This document shows, piece by piece, positions 22,495-31,486 of a DNA stretch of 40,297 bases. Below the pieces are notes generated by a model that worked only from the letters and a program-made list of their open reading frames with translations, ran no database searches and was not told where the DNA came from. This DNA is from Comamonadaceae bacterium (GTDB taxonomy: Bacteria; Pseudomonadota; Gammaproteobacteria; Burkholderiales; Burkholderiaceae_C): contig CANCJD010000003.1 of NCBI GenBank assembly GCA_947378275.1, forward strand, positions 1 through 40,297. Direction: 5' to 3'. Positions within the stretch are counted from its first letter, which is position 1. Each line of letters starts with the position of its first letter. The position numbers and the translations under genes are program-made.

Positions 22495-24423
22495 TTAGTC
22501 TGCGTTGCGCGTAGGACGCTTTTTAGCGTCACGGGGCACAAATACCTTGCCACCGTTGCCGGGTTTGGCAAAGCCGGTGGGCTTGCCAAAGGCAGGCTTG
22601 CGGGCCGCAAAGTCGCCACGCGGCGCACCGAAATCACCCCGGGGGGCAAAGTCTGCACGGGGTGCGTCGTTGCGAGGCGCAAAGTCACCACGGGGGGCGA
22701 AATCGCCACGCGGAGCAAAGTCACCACGGGGTGGGAAGTTGCCACGCGGAGCGGCGTTGCCGGGGTTGTGGCCCGAGTTGAAACGGTCGTTGAAACCGCC
22801 TTTGCGCTCGTAGCTAAAGCCTTCACGTGCAGCGCCGCTGAAATCGCGCGAATTGCCGCCGAAATCACGGTTACCGCCAGCCGGTGCGCGGTCGGCAAAG
22901 CCACCGCGGTTGCCGCCAAAGCCGCCTTCACGCGGGCCGCTGCTGAATTTGCGATCACGGTCGCCGCCGCCATTACGTCCACCAAAACCGGCGCTGGGGC
23001 GCGATTCAGGCATGCGTTGCTGCGGCTCCAGGCCGGGCACCACTTCAGCCTTGATGGGCTGGCGGGTATAGGCTTCGATGTCAAAAATCTTGCGGCGGTC
23101 GCGCATTTCGGCAAAGGTGATGGCCAAGCCGTCGCGTCCGGCGCGGCCCGTACGGCCAATGCGGTGGGTGTAATCCTCGGCCTTCATCGGCAAGCCGAAG
23201 TTAAACACGTGGGTGATAGTGGGCACGTCAATACCGCGTGCAGCCACGTCGGTGGCCACCAAAATTTGCACATGGCCTTGGCGCAGGGCCATGAGGCGGC
23301 GGTTGCGCAGGCCCTGGCTCAGGGCGCCGTGCAAGGCCACGGCGTCAAAGCCGTCTTGTTGCAAGTCGTTGGCCAAGCCGTCGCACTCGATTTGCGTACT
23401 GGCAAAAACGATGGCTTGGTTAATACCGGTGTCACGCAACCAGTGATCCAGCAGCTTGCGTTTGTGCTGGGCGTTGTCAGCCCAAAACAGCACTTGCTTG
23501 ATGTTGGCATGCTTTTCTTGCGGGCTGTCGATGGTGATGCGCTGGGGCTCGCGCATTACGCGGGCAGCGAGCTGCTGAATGCGTGGCGCAAACGTGGCGC
23601 TGAACATCATGGTTTGCTTGCGGTCAATCGTGAGCTGGTTGATCTCGGCCAGATCGTCCGAGAATCCCAGGTCCAGCATGCGGTCGGCTTCGTCCACCAC
23701 CAAAAACTGCACTTGGTCGAGCTTGATCTGCATCGAACGCTGCAAGTCCAGCAAACGGCCGGGCGTTGCAACCACCAGATTGGCGTTTTGCAGCTTGGCG
23801 ATTTGCAGTTGGTAAGGCATGCCACCGACGATGTTGGCAACGCGCAGACCACGGCAATGCTGCACCAGGTCAATCGCGTCGTGTGCAACTTGCTGTGCGA
23901 GTTCGCGGGTGGGGCAAACGATCAGGGCGCCGGGCGTGGGTGCCTTGAAGTTGCGGGGGTTGGTCGGGTCTTTGCGCTTGGAGCGCTTGGGAGCGGCTTC
24001 GCCTTTGGCAGCGGCTTCGGCCACGGCTTGCTCGTATTCCAGGCGCTCGGCTTCTTCGGCGTCGGCGGCTTGCTTGAGCAAGGTGTGCAACACCGGCAGC
24101 AAGAAGGCGGCAGTCTTGCCGCTTCCGGTCTGGCTGGAAACCATCAAGTCGATGTAGGTGGCGGTTTTTGCGCTCGCAGCAGCGGTGGGCAATGCCAGCG
24201 GAATCACCTTCATTTGCACGGCGGTGGGTTGGGTGTAACCCAAGTCTTTACAAGCCTGCACCAGCTCAGGGGCCAGGGCGAGTTCGACAAAGCCGTTAGG
24301 CGCTTCGGGCTCTTGCACTGCGTCCACGAGGACTTCGGCAGACGCCATTTCCACGTCAGTGGATGCGATGGAAAGGTTTTCAACAGGCGCGAATTCGCCC
24401 GTTACTTCAAAAGTATCAGTCAT
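22495..24423 (-). CDS. DEAD-box ATP-dependent RNA helicase (RhlE-like) with RGD-repeat tail
   Basis: This 642-residue helicase has Q motif PTAVQ, motif I SSQTGSGKT (residues 96-104), PTRELA, TPGRLLD, DEAD in VVDEADRM, SAT, and motif VI HRIGRTGRAGRDG. Two features stand out. A charged insert of about 45 residues between motifs I and Ia contains an acidic coiled segment then a basic KRSKRK patch. A long Gly/Arg/Asp/Phe-rich tail ends in RGDFAP repeats. Such tails bind RNA without sequence specificity, and this class acts in ribosome assembly or mRNA decay, often in the cold. The ATG at 24423 is preferred; an upstream GTG falls inside a leader hairpin. Confidence 0.92.
   Translation of the reverse strand: MTDTFEVTGEFAPVENLSIASTDVEMASAEVLVDAVQEPEAPNGFVELALAPELVQACKDLGYTQPTAVQMKVIPLALPTAAASAKTATYIDLMVSSQTGSGKTAAFLLPVLHTLLKQAADAEEAERLEYEQAVAEAAAKGEAAPKRSKRKDPTNPRNFKAPTPGALIVCPTRELAQQVAHDAIDLVQHCRGLRVANIVGGMPYQLQIAKLQNANLVVATPGRLLDLQRSMQIKLDQVQFLVVDEADRMLDLGFSDDLAEINQLTIDRKQTMMFSATFAPRIQQLAARVMREPQRITIDSPQEKHANIKQVLFWADNAQHKRKLLDHWLRDTGINQAIVFASTQIECDGLANDLQQDGFDAVALHGALSQGLRNRRLMALRQGHVQILVATDVAARGIDVPTITHVFNFGLPMKAEDYTHRIGRTGRAGRDGLAITFAEMRDRRKIFDIEAYTRQPIKAEVVPGLEPQQRMPESRPSAGFGGRNGGGDRDRKFSSGPREGGFGGNRGGFADRAPAGGNRDFGGNSRDFSGAAREGFSYERKGGFNDRFNSGHNPGNAAPRGNFPPRGDFAPRGDFAPRGDFAPRNDAPRADFAPRGDFGAPRGDFAARKPAFGKPTGFAKPGNGGKVFVPRDAKKRPTRNAD
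22603..22749 (-). repeat. 18-nt-based tandem repeat encoding RGDFAP units in the helicase tail
   Basis: The C-terminal tail has RGNFPP, three consecutive RGDFAP units, RNDAP, RADFAP, RGDFGAP and RGDFAA in a row. The DNA repeats in phase with codons, with drift between copies. Unit number could vary between strains by slippage. Confidence 0.8.
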
Positions 24424-24438
24424 TTTTTTCTCACACGC

Positions 24439-24557
24439 GAACGCCACCCGGTGGGTGGGCGTTCCGTCAATGGTTAAAAAACATCAACCATCAAACGGAA
24501 CCTGCTCTGACTCTGAAAAGAGTTCAATCAGCGCTGGGGGCCCATGTCGTGGGGCCC
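24439..24557 (-). promoter_or_regulatory. Hairpin-rich 5' leader of the DEAD-box helicase gene
   Basis: Three inverted repeats lie in the 250-nt gap between orn and the helicase. One is an 11-bp stem (GAACGCC-ACCC / GGGT-g-GGCGTTC, 24439-24464) only 15 nt before the ATG. The second is GACTCT/AGAGTT around a tetraloop (24509-24524). The third is GGGCCC/GGGCCC (24538-24557). A weak -10-like CATAAT sits near 24620 on the – strand. Long structured leaders are known for cold-induced helicase genes; regulation here is inference. Confidence 0.4.
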
Positions 24558-24673
24558 GGTGAATGAAGGGAGATGTACAAAATCGCTGTACGTACCTGAA
24601 CGTCGTTCCAGCGAAGCCTTCAATTATGGCACGTATTGGGGTAATTACCTAATTTTTGTGACAAATGTGAATT

Positions 24674-25240
24674 TCACAGCTTCAAAAAGTGGGTGCGGTA
24701 GTGCTCTAGCTCGTCAATCGACTCGTGTACGTCGGCCAGCGCCGTGTGGCGCTGCTGCTTCTTAAAAGACGCATACACCTCGGGCCGCCAACGCCGACTT
24801 AGCTCTTTGAGCGTGCTCACATCGAGATTGCGGTAGTGGAAAAACGCCTCAAGCTTGGGCATGTATTCCACAAGGAAGCGCCGGTCCTGGCCAATGGTGT
24901 TACCACACATGGGCGAGGCGCCCGCGGGCACAAAGCGCGCCAAAAACGCGAGCAACTCGGTTTGCGCCTGCGCTTCGGTGGTGGTCGAGGCGCGCACCTT
25001 GTCGATCAAGCCGCTTTTGCCGTGTGTGCCCTTGTTCCACGCGTCCATCTTGTCGAGCTGCGCATCGGACTGGTGAATCACGAACACCGGCCCTTCGGTG
25101 CGTGTTTCCAGGTTCGGGCCGGTGACGACTACAGCGATTTCTATGAGGCGGTCTTGTGTCGGGCTCAAACCGGTCATTTCGCAATCGAGCCAGACGAGGT
25201 TTTTATCGGATTTGGGTAAAGAGGGGGTGTTTTCAGACAT
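24674..25240 (-). CDS. orn: Oligoribonuclease
   Basis: This 188-residue DEDDh 3'-5' exonuclease degrades two- to five-nucleotide RNAs, including pGpG from cyclic-di-GMP turnover. Exo[10 protein letters not shown] gives D19 and E21; ExoII is [10 protein letters not shown]; Exo[17 protein letters not shown] carries the H and D. The length matches the family (about 180). It is divergent from the M48 protease gene, with only 34 nt between the two start codons. Confidence 0.96.
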   Translation of the reverse strand: MSENTPSLPKSDKNLVWLDCEMTGLSPTQDRLIEIAVVVTGPNLETRTEGPVFVIHQSDAQLDKMDAWNKGTHGKSGLIDKVRASTTTEAQAQTELLAFLARFVPAGASPMCGNTIGQDRRFLVEYMPKLEAFFHYRNLDVSTLKELSRRWRPEVYASFKKQQRHTALADVHESIDELEHYRTHFLKL

Positions 25241-25274
25241 GGGTGGATTGTCGCCGATGGCCTAAACTCGGAAG

Positions 25275-26561
25275 ATGCCCGAAGCCCTTGCCAATCCATC
25301 CAACTTGTTTACCTTTGTCTTTGCTGCGGCGCTGATTTGCAGCATGGCCCTTAAATTTTGGCTGGCGACGCGCCAGGTTCGCCACGTGGTGCAACACCGC
25401 AGCATGGTACCAACGGCATTTGCCAGCCGCATACCACTGGTGGCCCACCAAAAGGCGGCAGATTACACGGTAGCCAAAACCCGTTTTGGCATGCTGGAAC
25501 TGGCTTGGGGCGTCGCCGTGACCCTGGGTTGGACGCTCTTGGGCGGACTGAGCACTCTGAACGAATTTGTGGCGCAACACTGGGGCACGGGGCTGGTGTC
25601 GCAAGCCGCGCTGATGGGCCTTTTTATCGCCATCAACGCGGTGATCGACATGCCGTTTAGCCTCTACGGCACCTTTGTGATCGAAAAAGCCTTTGGCTTT
25701 AACAAAACCACGCCCGCGCTGTGGCTGCAAGACCTAGCCAAGTCCGTGGTGCTAGGGCTGCTGATTGGCGCACCGCTCTTGCTGCTGGTGCTGTGGCTCA
25801 TGGGCGCGGCGGGCCCAGCTTGGTGGCTTTGGACCTGGGCCGTGTGGATGGGTTTTAACGTGCTGGCCATGCTGGTCTACCCGACCTGGATTGCGCCCTG
25901 GTTCAACAAATTCCAACCGCTCGAAGACGCCACACTGGCGGCGCGGGTACAGGCGCTGATGCAGCGCTGCGGCTTTCGGGCCCAGGGCTTTTACGTGATG
26001 GATGGCAGCAAACGCAGTGCCCACGCCAACGCCTATTTCACCGGCTTTGGTGCGTCCAAGCGCGTGGTGTTTTACGACACCCTGCTCGCGCGCCTGAATG
26101 CAGATGAGGTGGACGCAGTGCTGGCCCACGAGCTGGGGCATTTCGCACACCGCCACATCCTCAAGCGCGTGCTGTCGCTCTTTGCGCTGAGCCTGTTGGG
26201 ATTTGCGCTCTTGGGCTGGCTGGGCACCCAAGTGTGGTTTTATACCGGGCTGGGCGTGCTGCCCAACCTGGGCGGCGCCAATGACGCGCTGGCCTTGCTC
26301 TTGTTCATGCTGGCTCTGCCGCCTTTCACCGCCTTTATCGGCCCGGTTTTTTCGTGGATTTCGCGCCGCCACGAGTTTGAGGCGGACGCCTATGCGGTGG
26401 AAAAATCCAGTGGTACGCATTTGTCGTCGGCGCTGCTCAAACTCTACGAGGACAACGCGGCCACGCTTACGCCCGACCCCTGGTACGTGCGTTTTTACTA
26501 CTCGCATCCCCCAGCTATGCAACGCCTGAGCCGGATGGCAAGCCAAGGCGGTGCAGTATGA
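25275..26561 (+). CDS. M48 family integral-membrane zinc metalloprotease (Ste24/CAAX protease 1-like)
   Basis: This 428-residue membrane protease has several hydrophobic helices in the first 200 residues and again around 300-360. The zinc site is HELGH at 285-289, with E369 in the HEFEAD segment as the third ligand. FNKFQPLED and GSKRSAHANAYFTGFG are typical of Ste24-type enzymes rather than HtpX. Bacteria do not prenylate CAAX proteins, so the role is presumably membrane or periplasmic protein quality control. The stop overlaps the next ATG (ATGA), coupling it to the pterin dehydratase. Confidence 0.92.
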   Translation: MPEALANPSNLFTFVFAAALICSMALKFWLATRQVRHVVQHRSMVPTAFASRIPLVAHQKAADYTVAKTRFGMLELAWGVAVTLGWTLLGGLSTLNEFVAQHWGTGLVSQAALMGLFIAINAVIDMPFSLYGTFVIEKAFGFNKTTPALWLQDLAKSVVLGLLIGAPLLLLVLWLMGAAGPAWWLWTWAVWMGFNVLAMLVYPTWIAPWFNKFQPLEDATLAARVQALMQRCGFRAQGFYVMDGSKRSAHANAYFTGFGASKRVVFYDTLLARLNADEVDAVLAHELGHFAHRHILKRVLSLFALSLLGFALLGWLGTQVWFYTGLGVLPNLGGANDALALLLFMLALPPFTAFIGPVFSWISRRHEFEADAYAVEKSSGTHLSSALLKLYEDNAATLTPDPWYVRFYYSHPPAMQRLSRMASQGGAV

Positions 26562-26908
26562 CGGCGGGCTCAACCCGCCCCGTGCGCAGCGCGCTGACGG
26601 CGCCACAAATTGTGGCCAAACTGGCGCAACTTCAAGGCTGGCGCCTGAGTGGTGACGGCGCTGATGTGGCCATTGAAAAAACTTACGCGTTCAAGAGCTA
26701 TTTGCAGACCATGGCCTTTGTGAACGCGGTTGCTTTTTTGTCAGAACAAAGCGATCACCATCCAGAGCTCTTGGTGGGCTACAAGACCTGCTGCGTGCGC
26801 TGGCGCACCCATGACGTGCGGGGTATCTCACACAGCGACTTTGAGTGCGCGCTCAAGGTGGATGCGCTCTTGGGTGGCGATTCCGCGACTGGGCCACACA
26901 TTGGCTGA
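26558..26908 (+). CDS. phhB: Pterin-4a-carbinolamine dehydratase
   Basis: This 116-residue enzyme dehydrates 4a-hydroxytetrahydropterin, recycling the cofactor of aromatic amino acid hydroxylases. The catalytic SDHHPEL (H67, H68) and the later W82-x2-H85 and SHSDFECA region match the family. The protein is of normal length. It overlaps the M48 gene by four bases at the start and probably the rsgA start by eight at the end. No phenylalanine hydroxylase is in the window. Confidence 0.9.
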   Translation: MTAGSTRPVRSALTAPQIVAKLAQLQGWRLSGDGADVAIEKTYAFKSYLQTMAFVNAVAFLSEQSDHHPELLVGYKTCCVRWRTHDVRGISHSDFECALKVDALLGGDSATGPHIG

Positions 26909-27851
26909 CGCCGCAGCGCTGCTCCCCGGTCTGGTGATTGCGGGCCACGGCCGCCACGTCTGGGTGGAAACGCCCGATGGGCGCAAAGTCATCTGCCACC
27001 CGCGCGGCAAAAAAAGCCAAACCGTGGTGGGCGACCGCGTGCTGTGGCAAAGCACGCAAGACGAAGGAACGATTGAAAAGGTCTTGCCCCGCAAAAACCT
27101 GCTTTACCGGCAAGACGAAATTCGCACCAAATCCTTTGCGTCCAATCTGGACCAGGTGGTCATTTTGCTGGGCGCCGAGCCCGAGTTTTCCGAGAGCCAA
27201 CTCGCACGGGCGCTGATTGCCGCAGAAGCCGAAAAAATCCGGCCGATCATCGTGCTCAACAAGCGCGACCTCACGCCCTTGTTTGACCGGTCGTGGCAAC
27301 GACTGGCGCCCTACCGCGCCATGGGTTACACCGTGCTGGCCACCGCCTTCAAACCACGCGCGCCCTCAGACGCTGGCGATGCGAACCCCGAACCCACCGA
27401 CAACGAGCAACTCGCATTGGCCTTGCAAGGCAAAACCAGCCTGATTCTGGGCCCCTCGGGCGCCGGCAAAAGCACGCTCATCAATCGCTGGGTGCCGCAA
27501 GCCCAGGTGCTGACGCAAGAAATCTCTACCGCGCTCAACTCTGGCAAACACACGACCACCAGCACCACCTTGTACTGGATGGACGCGGCCAAAACCACTG
27601 CGCTAATTGACTCTCCAGGATTTCAGGAATTTGGGCTGCACCACATCGCGCCCATGCAACTGGCGCAGCTCATGCCCGATATTGCCGCGCAAGCCACCGC
27701 CTGCAAGTTCTACAACTGCAGCCATTTGCACGAACCGGGTTGCGGGGTTTTGAATGCCGTCCAAGGCAAGACGGTGGATGTGGAAATCAGCCCCACGCGC
27801 TACAAGATCTACGGCGACTTGTTTGCCGAACTCTCGCAAACGCGCTACTAG
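26901..27851 (+). CDS. rsgA: Ribosome small-subunit-dependent GTPase A
   Basis: This circularly permuted GTPase helps late 30S maturation. It has an N-terminal OB-fold (GHGRHVWVE onward), the G4 motif NKRD at about 120-123, and the P-loop GPSGAGKST at about 184-192. DSPGFQEFG follows, then a C-terminal zinc knuckle CKFYNCSHLHEPGC. The order G4-G1-G3 is the family hallmark. The start is uncertain. A TTG at 26901 gives 316 residues; a GTG at 26874 gives 325. The open frame runs back to 26730, but that part is out-of-frame pterin dehydratase sequence. Confidence 0.9.
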   Translation: MADAAALLPGLVIAGHGRHVWVETPDGRKVICHPRGKKSQTVVGDRVLWQSTQDEGTIEKVLPRKNLLYRQDEIRTKSFASNLDQVVILLGAEPEFSESQLARALIAAEAEKIRPIIVLNKRDLTPLFDRSWQRLAPYRAMGYTVLATAFKPRAPSDAGDANPEPTDNEQLALALQGKTSLILGPSGAGKSTLINRWVPQAQVLTQEISTALNSGKHTTTSTTLYWMDAAKTTALIDSPGFQEFGLHHIAPMQLAQLMPDIAAQATACKFYNCSHLHEPGCGVLNAVQGKTVDVEISPTRYKIYGDLFAELSQTRY

Positions 27852-27878
27852 GGGCGGGCTAAAGCGCCCGGGTAGGGA

Positions 27879-28799
27879 CTAACCCAAAAGGCGCGCCAAC
27901 GACAGCAACGCCAAAATCACCATCCACATCACCACGGTGCGCCACACCAGACCCACCACGGCGCGCAGATGGGCGGTTTGCGCCAAGGGCGCGCCGCCCT
28001 GGAGGTCGTCGGGGGCGAGTTGCACATTCAAGGCGCCAGCGGTCGCAGCCAGCACGATGCCGTCGTTGTCTCCGGGGCGTACCAACTCATATTTGCGCCA
28101 ACGGTCAATCGCCTCCTCAAAGCTGCCCACAAAGGCAAAGCCAAGCGCGGTGATACGCGCCGGTATCCAGTCAATCAGGCTCCAGGCCTGCGTAACTGTG
28201 CGGCGCAAGGCCGAACTCAGCAGCAAACTGGAGGGTGACGGGGTGCGTTGAACCACCACCGAAAAATATTCCGCCAAGCGGTACATGACAGCGCCCGCAG
28301 GCCCGAGGCCAAAAGCCGACAACAAGGAATACCAGGCAAACACGCCAAACACATAGCGGTGGGCGCTGAGCACCGAGTGCGCAATTACCTGGCGAACGAT
28401 CTCGCTGCGCGGCAAGTCGCTGGCGTCAATGCGCATCCACTGCGCCAACAACTTGCGCGCCGTGTCCTCGTCGCCGTCATCCAGCGCGTCGCGGATGCCG
28501 GTGAAATGGTGGCTGAACTGCCGAAAACCCAGCGTCCAATACAGTACCGCAACGTTCCAGGCCAGCACCGCCAGCCAGCCCAAGGAAAACCACAGCGCCC
28601 AGTGCACCGCCGCACTCAGGACCACGGGCAAGAGCACCACTACAGACCAGGTTAGCCAGCCATGGCGAATTTCGCCGGTGTCCACATGGCGAACTACCCA
28701 AATCACCCAACTGCGCACCCGCCCATGAACCATGTTGACGGGTTTGAGCGGACGCGCCTGCTCAATCAAAAGGGCAAAGAGAATAGAGAGAAAGCTCAT
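27879..28799 (-). CDS. CobD/CbiB-family membrane protein
   Basis: This 306-residue protein has several hydrophobic segments and the CobD/CbiB/AmpE-like core. It includes LRRTVTQAWSLIDWIPARITALGFAFVGSFEEAI, here split by the motif SLIDWIPARITALGFAF, and a C-terminal membrane helix. The founding members make adenosylcobinamide phosphate, but no other cobalamin gene is nearby. This betaproteobacterial relative is usually annotated only by family. It converges on rsgA with 27 nt between. Confidence 0.75.
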   Translation of the reverse strand: MSFLSILFALLIEQARPLKPVNMVHGRVRSWVIWVVRHVDTGEIRHGWLTWSVVVLLPVVLSAAVHWALWFSLGWLAVLAWNVAVLYWTLGFRQFSHHFTGIRDALDDGDEDTARKLLAQWMRIDASDLPRSEIVRQVIAHSVLSAHRYVFGVFAWYSLLSAFGLGPAGAVMYRLAEYFSVVVQRTPSPSSLLLSSALRRTVTQAWSLIDWIPARITALGFAFVGSFEEAIDRWRKYELVRPGDNDGIVLAATAGALNVQLAPDDLQGGAPLAQTAHLRAVVGLVWRTVVMWMVILALLSLARLLG

Positions 28800-28849
28800 G
28801 GCCCTGCATCATAGCGACCACACACCAGAGAGCGCCCCAAGGCCCGACC

Positions 28850-29524
28850 TTAAAGCGACAGGAACTGGTAGAGATTGCGCAGCATACCTGCGGTGGCGCC
28901 CCAGATATAGCGTTCGTGCGGGCCATCTTGGTAGGGCATGGACAGCCAGTGACGCGGGCCCTGTGGCGTGGACCAATGGTGGCGCCGGTGGTGGGCAGGA
29001 TTCATCAAAAAGTCCAGCGGCACCTCAAAAATGGTTTCCACCTCAAAGGCGTTGGCCGCCAACACAAGGCCTGGGTCTAGCAGTGCAACCACCGGCGTCA
29101 CTACAAATCGGCTGCCCGTGGTGTAGTCGGGCAAGCTGCCAATCACCTGTACGAATTCGGCAGACAAGGCAACTTCTTCTTGCGCTTCGCGCAGCGCCGT
29201 GGCCACCGGCCCTGCGTCGTCGGCGTCGGCTTTGCCGCCGGGAAATGCCACTTGGCCTGAGTGGCTGGACAAATGCGCGGTTCTTTGTGTCAGCAGCACG
29301 GTGGGGCGTTCGCGCATCACCAGCCCGATCAACACCGAAGCCGGGGTCAGGCTTCGGTCTGACATGCGCGGCTCGTGACGAAACTCGGGAACCCAGTCGG
29401 CGGCCTGCGCAAAGCGGTGCACCAGCGCCTGCGGCGTCAGCCGTTCTTGCGCAACTGGCGGCAAACCAGACGCGTCCGGCTCAAACGGCACCGTGCGGGG
29501 ATCAAAATTTACCGGGAGTGTCAT
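28850..29524 (-). CDS. Nudix hydrolase, probable CoA pyrophosphatase (NudL type)
   Basis: This 224-residue protein has the CoA-hydrolase pattern LLTQRTAHLSSHSGQVAFPG (residues 77-96) running into a Nudix box, GGK...ALREAQEEV, at about 96-118. The NudL group cleaves CoA and its derivatives to phosphopantetheine and 3',5'-ADP. The Nudix box glutamate before the REAQEE helix is replaced by D/A-rich sequence (DADDAG), but the catalytic REAQEE is intact. It lies 50 nt upstream of the CobD-family gene on the same strand. Confidence 0.87.
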   Translation of the reverse strand: MTLPVNFDPRTVPFEPDASGLPPVAQERLTPQALVHRFAQAADWVPEFRHEPRMSDRSLTPASVLIGLVMRERPTVLLTQRTAHLSSHSGQVAFPGGKADADDAGPVATALREAQEEVALSAEFVQVIGSLPDYTTGSRFVVTPVVALLDPGLVLAANAFEVETIFEVPLDFLMNPAHHRRHHWSTPQGPRHWLSMPYQDGPHERYIWGATAGMLRNLYQFLSL

Positions 29525-29570
29525 TCAGGGTGGGCTCGCACTGAAATGCAATGGGGTATTTTGTGTGCGA

Positions 29571-29608
29571 AAAAAAACCGCCACAGCTTGCGCCAGGGCG
29601 GTTTTTGA
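29571..29608. terminator. Intrinsic terminator of the rpsP-rimM-trmD-rplS operon
   Basis: AAAAACCGCC (29573-29582) pairs perfectly with GGCGGTTTTT (29597-29606). On the – strand a run of seven T follows the stem, 15 nt past the rplS stop. Confidence 0.88.
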
Positions 29609-29623
29609 TAGCGCAAACTAGGT

Positions 29624-29995
29624 TTAGGCCGCAGTCTTCTTGGCAGGCAGCTTTTCCTTGATACGTGCGGACTTGCCGCTGCGGTCGCGCAAGTAATACA
29701 GCTTGGCACGGCGGACATCACCACGGCGCTTGACTTCAATGCCAGCGATCAGCGGGCTGTAGGTCTGGAACGTACGCTCCACGCCTTCGCCACTTGAGAT
29801 CTTGCGAACGATGAAGCCGCTGTTGAGGCCGCGGTTGCGCTTGGCAATCACAACGCCTTCGTAGGCCTGCACGCGTTTGCGCGTACCTTCAACGACGTTC
29901 ACGCTGACGATGACAGTGTCACCAGGAGCGAAATCGGGAATGGTTTTACCCAAGCGTGCGATTTCTTCTTGTTCCAGAATTTGGATGAGGTTCAT
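29624..29995 (-). CDS. rplS: 50S ribosomal protein L19
   Basis: This 123-residue ribosomal protein lies at the subunit interface. Segments [34 protein letters not shown] and [13 protein letters not shown]-like sequence identify it. The ATG at 29995 ([11 protein letters not shown]) is the standard start; the frame extends 16 codons upstream without support. It is the last gene of rpsP-rimM-trmD-rplS and 97 nt after trmD. Confidence 0.96.
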   Translation of the reverse strand: MNLIQILEQEEIARLGKTIPDFAPGDTVIVSVNVVEGTRKRVQAYEGVVIAKRNRGLNSGFIVRKISSGEGVERTFQTYSPLIAGIEVKRRGDVRRAKLYYLRDRSGKSARIKEKLPAKKTAA

Positions 29996-30092
29996 AGCTT
30001 CTTTCGTGATCTTGCGTGCGCCGGCGCCAACCATTGGCGCCATTTCTTCTGAGCAGAATCGCTTAGCGTCATTTGGCCAGGCAGAGGATCGG

Positions 30093-30851
30093 TTAGCCCG
30101 CCATTATAGCAATGCTGGCCAACAAGGCTTCATCCTGCGCCGTCAGCTTGCCCGCTGCGCGCGCCGCGGCTATTAAATCCGGACGGTGACGGGTGGTGAG
30201 CCGCAGCTGCTGATCCCGGCGCCAGCGCGCGATATGGGTGTGGTGCCCGGACAACAAAACTTCTGGCACGCCCTGCCCCGCCCACGCTTCGGGCCGGGTG
30301 TAATGCGGGCAGTCCAGCAGGCCATCGAGCGCCGGGTTGAAGCTGTCAAAGTGGTGGCTGTCGGCGTCTCCCAGCACGTCGGGCTGCAAGCGCGCCACGG
30401 CGTCGAGCAGCACCATGGCCGGTAGCTCGCCACCCGAGAGCACAAAGTCGCCGATGCTGATTTGCGCGTCTACATGGGTGTCAATAAAGCGCTGGTCCAC
30501 GCCTTCGTAACGACCGCAGATCAAAACGGCTCCGTCGCTATTGGCCCACTCCTGCACCAAGCTGTGGTCAAGTCGCTGACCGATAGGCGAAAAAAGCACT
30601 ACTTTGCCGCGGTGTCCGCGTTCGGTGGCAATGAGCTCGAGTGTCTTTTCCAGCGGCTCGGCCATCATCACCATGCCGGGACCGCCACCAAAAGGGCGGT
30701 CGTCCACGCGACGGTAGTTACCGCTGGCCACATCACGGGGGTTGAAAAGGTGCACATCCACCGCGCGCGAGCTGTAGGCGCGCCGGGTGATACCCGTAGT
30801 CAAAAACGGGGCGAAAAGTTCAGGAAACAGGGTAACCACGTCAAAGCGCAT
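30093..30851 (-). CDS. trmD: tRNA (guanine-37-N1)-methyltransferase
   Basis: This 252-residue SPOUT methyltransferase makes m1G37 and prevents +1 frameshifting. [11 protein letters not shown] is at 50-60, and the knot motifs GRYEGVDQR (113-121) and LSGGELPAM (138-146) bind S-adenosylmethionine. The ATG at 30851 ([13 protein letters not shown]) is the family start. It begins 11 nt after rimM. Confidence 0.97.
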   Translation of the reverse strand: MRFDVVTLFPELFAPFLTTGITRRAYSSRAVDVHLFNPRDVASGNYRRVDDRPFGGGPGMVMMAEPLEKTLELIATERGHRGKVVLFSPIGQRLDHSLVQEWANSDGAVLICGRYEGVDQRFIDTHVDAQISIGDFVLSGGELPAMVLLDAVARLQPDVLGDADSHHFDSFNPALDGLLDCPHYTRPEAWAGQGVPEVLLSGHHTHIARWRRDQQLRLTTRHRPDLIAAARAAGKLTAQDEALLASIAIMAG

Positions 30852-30862
30852 GGCTTGATCGG

Positions 30863-31426
30863 TCAGTAATCGAGTTGCCAATCGACGCGAATGCGCCGCG
30901 CCTTCAGGTCCACCTCGTCAACAAAGGCGGAGACGAAGGGAATCATGCGTTCCTGCAGCTTGCCGTCTTGCATATAGTCCATCACCAGCACGGTTTGGGG
31001 GCCGGTGGACAGCAGCTCGCGCACCGTACCCATGGACTCCTCGGCGCGATTGAACACTTCCAGGCCGATCAGGTCAACCCAGTAGTACTCATCAGTGCTG
31101 GCGGTCGGGAAACTGGAGCGGGCAACAAAAATGCGCGCACCGCGCAAGGCCTCGGCGGCCGTGCGGTCGAGCACGTCGTGGGCGCAGGCCACCACGGTGT
31201 CAGAATGTTCTTTGGCTTCTTTGATGGCTAAACGTGCCACACCTTCAAAGGTTTTCAAACCCCGTTCAGTTGGCAAAAGAAACCAGCGTTTGGATGAAAA
31301 AAGTGCCTCCGGCTCGGGACTGAAGGAGATCACCTTAAACCAGCCCTTGACGCCCCAGGCGTCTGCAATTCTTCCTACTTCGATGGCGTCTGCTGGAAGT
31401 TCAGCAGCTTCGAGTCCGGCGATCAT
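30863..31426 (-). CDS. rimM: Ribosome maturation factor RimM
   Basis: This 187-residue 30S assembly factor has an N-terminal domain with VGRIADAWGVKGWFKV and a C-terminal PRC-barrel containing YYWVDLIGLEVFN. It ends with IPFVSAFVDEVDLKARRIRVDW. The ATG at 31426 is used; a TTG four codons earlier is possible. Position between rpsP and trmD confirms the call. Confidence 0.95.
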   Translation of the reverse strand: MIAGLEAAELPADAIEVGRIADAWGVKGWFKVISFSPEPEALFSSKRWFLLPTERGLKTFEGVARLAIKEAKEHSDTVVACAHDVLDRTAAEALRGARIFVARSSFPTASTDEYYWVDLIGLEVFNRAEESMGTVRELLSTGPQTVLVMDYMQDGKLQERMIPFVSAFVDEVDLKARRIRVDWQLDY

Positions 31427-31486
31427 GCGTTGGGGCAATAAAAAGGGCGCTCGGACGACGGTGTCGCCCTCACGCCCAATTTTGAC

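Noticed and set aside
22603-22749. Possible CRISPR-like or intergenic tandem repeat
   Set aside because: The repeats are short, contiguous, codon-phased and inside the helicase gene; there are no spacers.
22768-24477. 569-residue open frame antisense to the DEAD-box helicase
   Set aside because: High-GC codon bias leaves stop-free antisense frames; the protein has no family motifs and the helicase on the – strand is unmistakable.
27852-27878. Hairpin (CGGGC/GCCCG) between rsgA and the CobD-family gene as a terminator
   Set aside because: Five base pairs and no T-run on either strand.
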